From: Alectoria sarmentosa
Lineage: Eukaryota; Ascomycota; Lecanoromycetes; Lecanorales; Parmeliaceae
Direction: 5' to 3'
DNA: 64,000 bases
Assembly: GCA_009733775.1 (NCBI GenBank)
Contig: WOGZ01000014.1
Location: 1 to 64,000, forward strand
Shown: piece by piece, positions 35,520 to 45,468 of the stretch
Layout: every line of letters begins with the position of its first letter
Position numbering within the stretch: the stretch's first letter is position 1
Notes under the pieces: model-generated
What the model saw: the letters and a program-made list of their open reading frames with translations, nothing else
Databases searched by the model: none
Told to the model about the DNA's origin: nothing
Made by a program: the position numbers and the translations under genes

Positions 35520-38500
35520 CTAGACGAGGTTTGGGCTCAGGTCCGAAGCCTTTGCCTCTACCATTTGTCCCCGTAGGCTTGAGGCTTTGTCGTACAGCGT
35601 CTCCGTCTCAATCAATCTCCCGGTCGCGGTATACAAATCGCCCAAATTCTCTAAACTCAGAATCGTTTCCGGGTGCGTTTCCCCCAAGACTTTGCTCTTC
35701 ATCCGCGAAACTCGTACCTGCAACTCCTCGGCCTTCTTCCATTGCCCGAGATGCATCAGCGTCAACGCTAGAGCCGCCATACTGTCAAGCGACTGTGGAT
35801 GTTCATATCCTAGGATTCTGACGCTCGCCTTCCGGGCTTGCGATTGAAGTGTTTTGGCCTTCCGATATCGTTTCTGCTTGCGGTAGGTGGTTGCTAGGTT
35901 GGCTACGCTGATCAACGTAGAGGGATTCTCGGAGCCGAGGGCTTGTGTTCTCGCGTCGACGATTTGGATGTAGATTGTTTCTGCTTTCTTCCATCGTTCT
36001 TGGGCTCACAAGATCGATGCCAGGTGATTCATGCTGCTGATTGTTTGGGGATGTTGACGGCCGAGCACCCTTTTTCGTATCCTGAGTACCTGCGTTTCTA
36101 ATCTCTCGGCCTGTTTCCATGATTTCATGCTGCTGTATACAAATGCCAGATTTCCCATGCCGGCAAGGGTGTCTGGGTGGTTCCTTCCTAACACTTTTAG
36201 GCTTAGCTTCTTCACTTTGGTGTGTAGCTTTCTAGCTTTTCTCCATTTCTGCTGGCTGATGAAGAGATTTGCAAGGCCGGCTAAATAGCTGAGCGTATCT
36301 GGGTGCTCTCGACCAAGGCTTTTGGAACTGAGTCTTAATGCTCTGGTCTGCAGGTCTTTGGCTTCTTTCCATCGCTCCTGGCCGGTATAGCATGATGCGA
36401 GATCGGCCATGCACAAGAGTACCGAGTTATGTTCTTTGCCCAGTAGCTTTGCCCTTGTTTCCAGGATGTCCACCCACAATGCTTCAGCGTCCTTCCATCG
36501 TCGCATATCTTCGTAATAGGCCGCTAGATTTGACAGGCTAGCCAGTGTTGCCGGATGGTCTTCCCCAAGCACCCGTTCCCGTATATTTAGAATCTGCAAA
36601 CGCAGCTTCCCAGCTTCTTTCCATTTTCCTTGTCCCTTGTATATTTTAGCGAGGTTGGACATGCTGTTCAACGTTTCTGGACGTTCTTGTCGTACTCTAT
36701 CCAAATACATCTTAGTGGCTCACACTTCTAGCTTCTCTGCTTCGTCCCACCTTCCCTGGCGGGTATATACATCTGCTAGATGATGGATGCTCCGGATAGA
36801 TCGTAGGTTACCAAGGCCTAGTGTCTTGACATATGCCTGCATCAATAACGCTAGCCTTTCTTCGGCTTCCTTAAACTGGCCCAGATCGAGGAACCCGATT
36901 GCTAAGTTTTCAATGCTAGCCAGAGTGTTAGGATTCTCTACCCCTAGCACCCTGAAGCTTCTCTTTACGACTTGCTTATCTAGTGCCAAGGCCTTTTTGA
37001 ACTGTCCTTGGTTCTTGTAGATGGCTGATAAGACTCCTGTCAAGAACATTGGGACCAAGTGCTCACCTCCGAGCACGGTCTCGGTATCTCGAATTTCCCT
37101 TCTGTATTCCTCCGCGGTGCGCTCCCATTGATGACCAAAGCGATAGTAGTCCGCAAAATTTGTTACGGTCAAACGACCACTGAGATAGAAGTCACGGAAT
37201 TTGCCTCCTTGGAAATTTGTCCGAGTCCCGAGTCTGAGCGAATCGATTCCCCGTTCAAGCTCTTCAACTTGCAACACACTCCCCCCCAACATCTTGAGAC
37301 ACTCGTCGTCGTTTTTACGAATACCAAAGCCTAATCTATAGCAAAGGGCAACCTGAGAAGCTGCCTTGCGCGAAGGCGTGTCAGACCAAGCCCTGCTCTC
37401 CGAGGTAGACACCCTTTTATGGAGACACTGAAAAATATGAGATCGTAATCTGTAGTCGGCTTGATATAGTTGGTAGATTGCTGGAATAATCTATACAAAA
37501 ATGAGCTCAATCTCAGGAGGCTATATCACTATGTCTTATTCATCGATCGCATTACCTGAAAGTCCTCGTGAATTGGAAGTCGCTCGTCTGCAATGGAATC
37601 TGAACGAAGAGCCGCAAGGGTTCTGGTGAGGGTTAGGATTGCCAGGCTTCATGATCATAGAAATTCACCTATCGGGGGCTATGAGAGACAATAGTATTCT
37701 GAAGTCCAAAGTTCGCCCGTCCTTCTCGATGGCAAGAGTGAGCTGGAAGAATCGATGAAGGTCGATCCTGGACTCCTCACACATTCCGACAGCGGCTGTG
37801 ATATGTGAGTGCGCGAGAGGAAGCGCCAATGGCTTGCTCCCACGGTCCAGATCATGGAGAAAGTCTGTTTCCTTACTACTGGAGACTGTATAGAACAGAA
37901 GCCACAAGCAAAGCATGCCGAACGAAAAGACATCCATTTTCATTGCATCTGATATTCCGAAACCTCGATGGTGCCATTCAGGAGCATGCCATGGCTTGCT
38001 TTTTGGCATGTAAATGAGAGTATTGCCGGCATTCAGAGTAGAATAGCCAAAATCTGTTATTTTTGCGACATATTGGCCACTTTCGTCTTCGAATACTAGA
38101 ATGTTCTCCGGTTTGGTATCTCCGTCTACGATTTCTAGGAATCGTCAGCTTCGTAATCAAATATGTTCGCAATCAAAGGCATGGTTTGCTTACGTGAAGA
38201 ATGCATCAGCATAATTGCTGTCGCTATATCAGCACACAGCTTGACTCGATCGTCCCACTTGATAGGACCGCCCGCATTCGTACTGACAAACTTTCTCAAA
38301 TGCCCATGACGAGCCTTTTCGAATACCAAGACCGGCCACACTTCCTCCTTATCAAATGCAATGTCCCAACAAACACCCTCAAGTCGAATGATGTCCGGAT
38401 GAGAGCGAACGAATGGATGGCCCAAGATGGAGACCTCGCAATTAACGCCTCGTAGTTTCTACTCTCACTCCAATATGACCAGTGGAATCGCTTGAAGGCG

Positions 38501-38757
38501 AAGCTGGTTTGAAGGTCAATGTAGAGCTGGCGAATCTCTGCCGTGCCGCCTTCCCCGACTGTATCCAGGGCTGTTTGCCATTGGATGGGCAGAAAATCAA
38601 TATCTGACGCTTGGACGGTTGCTAGAAACGAGATGAAGTCTGTCTGAATCGTCGGAGATTGTGATGAGAGGTCTGTCGGTGTTGCGCTATAAGAAAAAGT
38701 CTTGAGTCTGAACCAAGATACACATTGTTGCTTGACAGATGTGTTTTCCCCGGCCAT
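35520..38757 (-). pseudogene. Protein kinase-TPR fusion, broken by a frameshift and two UGA codons
   Basis: Exons 38194-38757, 37669-38125, 37556-37622 and 35520-37490. Parts in order: an N-terminal region of about 100 aa; a protein kinase domain with GHPFVRSHPDIIRLEGVCWD, catalytic loop HGDTKPENILVF, DFGYST and an APEWHHRGFG activation end; a linker; then about twelve kinesin-light-chain-type TPRs (repeated HPDTLSYLAGLA / WKEAKDLQTRALRL pattern). Catalytic residues of the kinase are present. Damage: one base missing near 38,437-38,441 (ILxHPF frame change), and UGA codons at 36720-36722 and 36006-36008, each followed by GCC. On both sides of each UGA the TPR phase is kept. All other joins close in phase. 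CGA-to-UGA change by C-to-T mutation is the simplest cause. Confidence 0.82.
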
Positions 38758-39122
38758 CTCTTTTCAGTACCCTGAGTCGTGTTCAAATGATCTTCTTTAT
38801 AAGACAAAGCTATTTTCCAAGCCTCGTTGAGCTTCTTCCGTTTATACAATACACGAAAGCTTGTTGTCAATGGGCTGCACATTAATTGTGGCAGTGGATG
38901 GCCAAGCTGCTTTCTTTCGGAGCCTGATTTGAGCGTCTTAGGAACGAAGTCATTCTGATAGGAATGAGTGAAGTGCTCCGAGGCCTGCGGCCTGCAGCGG
39001 TGCCGGTAGCTCAAGCAACTTGATCCCGGATTATTCAAGGTCAAGGCTTAGGGTTAGGCCTAGCTGAGGCTGAGTCCTAACACGGGCCTACCTAGTTTAG
39101 GAAGACCTTAAGACATGTTTAC
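38758..39122. other. Upstream region of the kinase-TPR gene
   Basis: No gene. Two adjacent telomere-like hexamers (TTAGGGTTAGG) occur at about 39,048-39,058, too few to call a telomeric remnant. Confidence 0.35.
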
Positions 39123-39124
39123 TA

Positions 39125-39733
39125 CCTTACGGGCGTGCCCTAGACTGCGCACACCGTATTGAAATAATACTGTTTCTGTAAGTCAAAAAAATCGTAACGT
39201 AACAAAATTTTTATTTTATCACAATTACGAAACTAATATTTCGAATGTATCGTTAATTTTTGAAATACGATATAATTTTGTAAATAAAAATTAAATTAAT
39301 ATAATCGCAGAATAATGTTATTATATAATAAAAAATCAAAATCTTTAAAAAATCGTTTTGTTATCATCGCTAATAAGCTTTAAAATCTTAATAAATTAAT
39401 TTAATTTAATAATAAATTTATAATATATAATATATAACGTAATTTATAGCGTAAAATAAATTATAATTCGTAATAAATGATTTTTAATATTTCTCTTTTC
39501 ACGAAATATTAAGAGATTTTATACTTTATTTAAAGAAACGATATCGAGACGATAACAGAACGATTTTTAAGTTAAACAATGATAACAGACATGATTATCG
39601 TAATATAAATTTGGCGATGACATTTTCGCCCATCACCTGTAACGGTAATTAAAACCTAAACAATATATATTGTTTTACACGGTATCAGTATTATCGCAAT
39701 ACAGTGTGCGCACTCTAGGGCACGCCCGTAAGG
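39125..39733. mobile_element. 609-bp Fot1/Tc1-mariner-like element, RIP-mutated
   Basis: The ends are near-perfect inverted repeats of about 50 bp starting CCTTACGGGCGTGCCCTAGA and continuing TGCGCACAC and GTATTG..ATAATACTG. TA flanks each end (39123-39124, 39734-39735). The interior is extremely AT-rich with no ORF. It could be an internally deleted or fully RIP-degraded transposon, or a MITE. Confidence 0.82.
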
Positions 39734-39896
39734 TAATGCCACCAATGCTCTCGGAACCCCGCAAATTTTTTATCCGCGTACATCCGCGAAGGTTGAGAAC
39801 CAGGGAAAATCGTAGTCCCGTTATCCCTTCCGAGGTTCTGAGGTATGTGAGCTTGATTAATGAATATAAATGGAAATAGGATTTAAATTATCTATT

Positions 39897-40001
39897 GTCT
39901 GGATGGCTTAGTTGGTTAAAGCGTCGGTCTCATATTAATTCAATGACTACTCGGAAAGAGTAGATATCCGAAGGTCGTGAGTTCGACCCTCACTCCGGAC
40001 A
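39897..40001 (+). tRNA. tRNA-Met (CAU), elongator type, with intron
   Basis: Acceptor stem GTCTGGA pairs with TCCGGAC (one G-U), discriminator A at 40001. D arm GCTT/AAGC with loop AGTTGGTTA; anticodon CAT at 39931-39933; TPsiC arm GTGAG/CTCAC with loop TTCGACC. A 31-nt intron (about 39935-39965) follows position 37 as in eukaryotic tRNA introns. The anticodon stem keeps a T31-T39 mismatch also found in yeast elongator tRNA-Met. It looks intact. Confidence 0.92.
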
Positions 40002-40003
40002 AA

Positions 40004-40008
40004 TTTTT
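40004..40008 (+). terminator. Pol III terminator of the tRNA
   Basis: A run of five T begins 3 nt after the tRNA 3' end. Confidence 0.75.
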
Positions 40009-41194
40009 GGGGCTTTCCTATCCAGAGGACCATTATTTTTAGCCACATCGGCGTTCGATTAAACTTCGAATTGAAGCAAATTGTTCGAGGTTTCTGACCG
40101 CCGAAAATTACATACAGTGTCGCAGGCGACTGGCACGAATCACGAGCCTGTCCAGACTTGTCAAGATCTAAGCGTACAATAATGACGCGGGAACGCGGGC
40201 ATACGCCGCTCTCTTCGTTATTCTGGCTTGCGTCCAGCAAGCTCGACGTGGATCGTATTCTTGACATCATTATTCCTCACTTACCTAGCTAGCGAATCCC
40301 ACTTTCAATGCTCTTGCGACAGCCAGAACACTCTCTTCACGAATGGCTTATGTACATCGATATCGTTGTGACGCTGTGGGGTCTGAGCGGTATACAGAGG
40401 CCATAGTAGAGCCTGAAGTCGCAGGGATGAGGGCATACACTGACTCCGCTATTAAAGCGGGAGGCGGCATTCGAAGGTGAACACGGTACGACCGCAATTC
40501 TCCCTCCTTCCTTCCAGAAAAGTAACTACCCAGACCCAGACCCAAACCAACAACCGCGCCCCGACAAAAATTATCCAAGAAGCCCCAAAGACGACAATCC
40601 AGAGAACTTCCATTCCAGCCGAAAAAGGCCAGCCAAAGAGTAACAAGAAGACACAGAACCTCCAGAGAAAGGGGAGAATCCAATTTTAATGGTATATTAA
40701 AGAGGCACCGAAGTCTGCTATTGGAGGACGGGTTATTGCCGTTATGATCGCCGGCGCACAGGACACGAGCCGAGCTTTTGCAGCTGGTTGGCCATCCGCC
40801 TCGAACTGATAACTCTTTATTATTCTTTCAAGAGTTTGAGGAGCAAAGAGGTTTGGAGACTGGAAGCAAGTAGTCTCAACGAGTACTAGACACAATAGCT
40901 AAAGCTTCCAATGACGACGGTCAACGATCGCACCACACAGAGTTCCCTTCTCAATTATGCAGCTACAGCGCATATTGTGGGTCGGGCAGACCTCACGAGC
41001 ACTGACTTATTTTAGGGACATTTTTAATGATTTCTCCTTACTAAGACGTATCAAAAAATCCATACTAGCCTAAAATCATGCGGAGGGTGCAAGTATCGAG
41101 ATGAAAAGATGAGAAAGTTAGGATATAAGCTCTTCGGTATCCTTGCTCACAACATCTATTCATCCTTCGTACCGAAACTTCCCTCGGCACGACT
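40009..41194. other. Intergenic, no supported gene
   Basis: Two overlapping minus-strand ORFs near 40,350-40,690 are hydrophobic and Gly/Val/Trp-rich, but lack good starts and family features. Nothing else recognised. Confidence 0.4.
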
Positions 41195-41665
41195 GTGAAT
41201 CAAGTAAAGCAACGGAGTTGTTCAACCATCATCATCATCACCATCTCCGCAATATCGCTACTTCCACGTCCATGGGACAAAGCCATCAAAGACCGCAAGC
41301 ATTTTTCCCTGAACAAACGCGATCAGCCACATTGTTTCATACGGGTATTCATCAATAACCGGTTTGGTGCCAGAAATCAGGTTCTATGCTCACCATCAGA
41401 TACGATTGGAGCATGCAAAAGAGTTGCAGCGGCATATTTGGGTACGAGACCCGAAGCAATGACATTGAAGAGACAAGGCGAGCGCCCGTTCAAGGACTCT
41501 TTGGCTTTGGTGGACTATGAGATCCGCAACGGATCTTCTCTGGATCTTGAGATTGATGCGGGTGATTCATGGAATTTTCTCTCCTTCGCGGGGTTTTGGA
41601 TATATCACACATCTACAGCAAGGTTCGATCGTTCCGCCGACATGTCACGACTGACGCAGGCATGA
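41195..41665 (+). CDS. HUB1/UBL5-like ubiquitin-fold protein, diverged; start unresolved
   Basis: HUB1/UBL5 is a small ubiquitin-like protein that binds spliceosomal proteins non-covalently. Here the core FIRVFINNRFGARN, then SPSDTIGACKRVAAAYLGTRPE, then LKRQGERPFKDSLALVDYEI and NGSSLDLEIDAGD, matches the HUB1 pattern (VNDRLG, DTIxDLKK, FKDxxTLxDYEI). Oddities: the frame has no ATG before the domain, so a first exon or start is missing or unseen, and a 32-aa tail follows where HUB1 normally ends. HUB1 is conserved and usually single-copy, so this may be a diverged paralogue or a decaying copy. Upstream ATG codons near 41,079-41,110 could belong to a first exon, but I could not find a convincing splice. 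Confidence 0.55.
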   Translation: MNQVKQRSCSTIIIITISAISLLPRPWDKAIKDRKHFSLNKRDQPHCFIRVFINNRFGARNQVLCSPSDTIGACKRVAAAYLGTRPEAMTLKRQGERPFKDSLALVDYEIRNGSSLDLEIDAGDSWNFLSFAGFWIYHTSTARFDRSADMSRLTQA

Positions 41666-42633
41666 AGACAGAGCTTTTATTGCGGCAGTTCAAGGGGGGC
41701 TCTCGACTTCTTCCAAGCCTTGAATGAACAAAGTTTCTTAGAAATCAGTCCAAGCTTTTCTCCAACAGCCGTCAATGGTCACTTTCTTAACTTGAACGTC
41801 TTTCGGTTATGTGATCCTTATCCCTTAGTAACGACCAGTCTTTACAATCGATAGCCATTTCAACCGATGACTTTCCACTATGGCGACTTGGTCTGGAATC
41901 AGTGATTGCGGGCTTTGTATCGAATGGTTCTCAAAAGCGGGTCGTGGAACCTGGAGGCTCACGATGCCGACGAACGATACTATGAGCGGACAAGCTGAGA
42001 ATGTATAATTTTTAGTGACCCTACGACAGGATGGTGATCCTACGCAATAGTCTCGGTGACTCTCGACTTTCTTACATGTCCCAGATTCATCATATCGTTT
42101 CTCGTATCGCTTCAGACCAAGTCTCCGATTCTCATATCCGATTGGTGCCGCTATTCATTGTTAGAAACGTCCGGTATGAACGGGCGACTGCTTTGTGGTC
42201 TTGCTTTGCCCATACAAAACTCGCTTCTATCAAGTTCACATGTCGCATGGCGCAAAATGAAGGTATGTGGTCAGGTGATAAAAACCTCGCTTGGGTCGCT
42301 GTCTCAATTTACTGCTTGCGGAGTGTTTGCCTCTTCTCATTGGACTCGAAATTTTCAACAAAGTGCGTCAAGTCTCCGTCACAACAATACGTTTGTGACA
42401 GCCTTGAGGATTCGCATCTTTCCGCTTATGACAGGCGCTGCGCAAGTGAGCGGATATCCAGCTCGTCGCAAATGTTTCAGGCCCGCAATTTCCCATGATA
42501 TGAGTTGTCAGGGACTTCTTCTTGACGTAGTGACTGTTTTCCTTCTGTTTATCCAGTAGAAGGCTGTACCGATCGAAATACCACCGTTACTCCTTCTCTT
42601 TTTCTATATTTGTCCGAACCCTATCTTGCCACC
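41666..42633. other. Intergenic, no supported gene
   Basis: Two overlapping open frames of about 150-167 aa (42,031-42,559) have no recognisable features and contradict each other. The last 100 bp should hold the promoter of the M35-like gene. Confidence 0.4.
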
Positions 42634-45064
42634 ATGTTCCTCGACCTTCCTAAAATATGTTACACAATTGCTGTCTTGTCATGGCTTTTTGAGCCTACCC
42701 ACACTCAACTCACAGGCCATATAAAGAGTACTGACAATCCGTACGTCGTTATCTTACAGGTCAGCAATCCCACCGAAGACACAATTTCAGTGCTTCAGTG
42801 GAACAACATCTTCGACAATGCAACGCAACTCCCGGTCGCATTCACCGTCCAAGATGATCAAGGCGCAGAGGTGCAGATTGCTTCGACATATGCCATGCGT
42901 GCCGGCGTGTCCAACAGCGACCTGTATAGTCTAGAACCTGGCCAGGATTTCACCAAAGTCTTGGACGTTCGGGTATTTCTTCAAAGCATACCAAGTGGAC
43001 CGACAGGATCACTACCCAAAACGATTAGCTTATCCTTGCCTTCTTCTTTCAAAGGCGTCAGCGGCACGGTATCCATCCCTCCCGAAGCTGCAGCAAGTCT
43101 AAAATCTCAGCTTCCAACGCTGGGTGATTTTGCTTCGTCTGGACTTACGGATATCACATTGACAGCTAATGTTCTACAACTCTCACTTCGTTTTCCGATA
43201 TATCAGTCTCTAGATCCATCTTTCGTAGCTGCAGATGATGGCATCCAGCTGAACAAGAATTGCAAAGCTCAAAATACGACGGACATGTCAAACGCTTTGT
43301 TTGATGCTGCCATCTACGCTCGGGCCGTAAGACTGGCAGCTAGCAGCGGGTCAAATGTGCTTTACCCACGCTTCTTTTCGAGTCAGTCCCGCCGCAATGT
43401 CAGCTCAATTGCCGGCGCAGCTACAAGGACCATTCATGGCGCCGGCCCCCACGTCGACCTCTACTGTTCGGACATTGCAGACGTTTGCGGCGATCCAAAT
43501 ATTCTGGGTTACACATTCACGCCTTCATACCTCGGAAACGCCTACATTGTCCTCTGTTCGTCCGCTAGAGCCTTGAGAAGAGCGCCGGACCCATGCTCCG
43601 CGCTGCAAACAGGGGCGCAGATTGGTGCTTCGATCTCGCATGTCCTGTTCCACCTGCTCTTGACGCTGGACAGTGTGGTCAAATCCGTCATCAGCAATTC
43701 CGTCTACGGATCTCTTGCCTGCTCGCAGCTCGTGAATGCAACAGGCGATGCTACCAAAAATGCGGACTCCTTTGCCCAACTCGCTATTGCCCAATGGGCT
43801 TACGGTTTAGGCGGAGCTCCTTATCATGGGCCCTCTTGTGTACCAGGCAATGGGGTCTTGCCAGATAATCAAAAGAGGGCCGTAGATTCCATCACCATTG
43901 CAACGCCGCGGCGGCTCAGCCCAGCCGCCGATGCAGCGCTATCAAGAAGGGCAGTAAATTACGATTCCAGAGTCATTGGAAGGTGCACCGGAGCCGAAAT
44001 GGACATCTTGCAAATCGCTGGAGCCAATGCACGTTTCCTCGCCACGTATGCCCTCAATGAGATCAACAGTCACTCGAATGACTTGTGGAACACGTGAGCT
44101 CACCGGGAATCCGGCGCCTAGCTATCTACTGACCACTCTCAGCTTCTTCAACGGGGACAGCGCAGTAAAAGCGCAGGTGACGAAAGCCTTCGAGGCAATT
44201 TCGGTCTGGTAAGGACACCCTTCCTTTGGGCTGCTTTCGCATCAAGAGAAGTGAAATTTGATGCTTTTCCCTACAGGAACACAACTGATCCCCCTTCCCC
44301 GGTGCGCTTCAAATGCGACTCCCAACGCGACACCATCTTCTGTCAGAATCCCAGTGGGAATGTTGTCTACACCAATCCTCTTGCGGTACGCCCCTTTTCA
44401 GTCCCGAGTTTGATTCTTCATATACCGTCAGCAGTCCCGGAAATCTCACCGAGATACTTGTCAAGACTCCCAACTCCAAATTCATCGGATGGAAACCTCC
44501 TATCCCTCCTTTCACAGAAGACTAGCTGACTGAAAAATGCCATACAGGGCGTCATCATCCTCTGTCCCCAATTCTTCTACGTACGTACTTCTGCACTCCA
44601 TAATCCCTCTTTCGAACCATGTTCCGCTAGTCGCACTGTGCAGACCTATCCCAAGGCTCGAAAAACTTCTCTGAAAAAGCCCCGCTAACTCCGAACCTCC
44701 ACCCCCCCAGTACCCCATCGCCCTCGAATGCCTCTCCCCCTCCGCCACCTCCTACACCGAACCGGACGACCAAGGCGGTATCCTGCTCAAAGAGCTGCTC
44801 AGCATCAAGACCGTCGCCAATCCGAACATGCTCATCGCCGACGGCGATCCGCTGTGCTCGGAATGGAACTGCCTGGTGCAGAATGCGCACGATCGGGTGC
44901 TGCCGGGTTTCAAAACGGAAAATCTGCCGGAGAATGTGGCGAGTAGCTATGAATATTTTGCGTATGCGGCGAGGGGGGGCCGGATGGGGTGCTCGTGGAC
45001 GGAGTTCGCGGGGGATCTTTATGGTGGAGGGTTTGTTGGAGGGTTGTTTGGAGGGATTGGTTGA
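42634..45064 (+). CDS. Secreted protein with two degenerate M35 (deuterolysin-like) domains
   Basis: Exons 42634-44093, 44143-44208, 44277-44385, 44548-44580 and 44711-45064 join in phase to 673 aa. The start ATG has a strong context (GCCACCATG) and begins a signal peptide (MFLDLPKICYTIAVLSWLF). A deuterolysin-type propeptide-like region (about 30-190: ..VVILQVSNPTEDTISVLQW..LEPGQDF) precedes a first M35-like domain (about 225-410; DLYCSDIADVCGDPNILGYT, then NADSFAQLAIA). There the zinc motif HExxH reads HVLFH at 336-340, so the catalytic Glu is Val. A second M35-like domain (about 465-660; GVIILCPQFF, then GGILLKELLSI, then ASSYEYFAYAA) has KELLS at 583-587, losing both His. The reading frame is otherwise intact, which suggests selection on a non-catalytic protein. 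The M35 assignment rests on remembered family patterns. Confidence 0.78.
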
Positions 45065-45468
45065 TGAGGGTGGCGAGAGAGGTGGAGGGGAGGGAGTGAT
45101 TCTCTGAGTAGTGTTGTGTATCAAAAGCTGTTTTGCCCTTCCTGTAGATGAACTGAACATTGACAGTGGAATAAGCCTCTAGCCTCATCGGGCCTAGCTC
45201 AATGCTTCTGCACTGCCGCTGTGGGGGCCGCAGACTGCGTCATTCTGCTGTTACATAGCCGAGTGACTCGATTATGTAAGCTAAGGTAGATCCTTCCGCA
45301 GCAATCATCTTTACGATATTTGCTACGAAACAGCCTGATAGGTCTTCACCTTTGACATTCTTGCTTGCAACGCTTAAGCTGGCCTCAGTCGGCATGGGGC
45401 AGTAGATAGAGGCAGCAATACCATCCCCCCAACGACTCTTAGGACTACACTGTTTCACTCGGGTACAG
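45065..45468. promoter_or_regulatory. Intergenic between M35-like and ankyrin genes
   Basis: 404 bp between tandem genes, presumably 3' UTR and promoter. No clear motif seen. Confidence 0.35.

Noticed and set aside
39045..39060. Interstitial telomere repeat (TTAGGGTTAGG)
   Set aside because: Under two full units; expected by chance in 64 kb.
42031..42559. Two overlapping ORFs of 155 and 167 aa
   Set aside because: They exclude each other, have no domains, and have the residue composition of chance ORFs.
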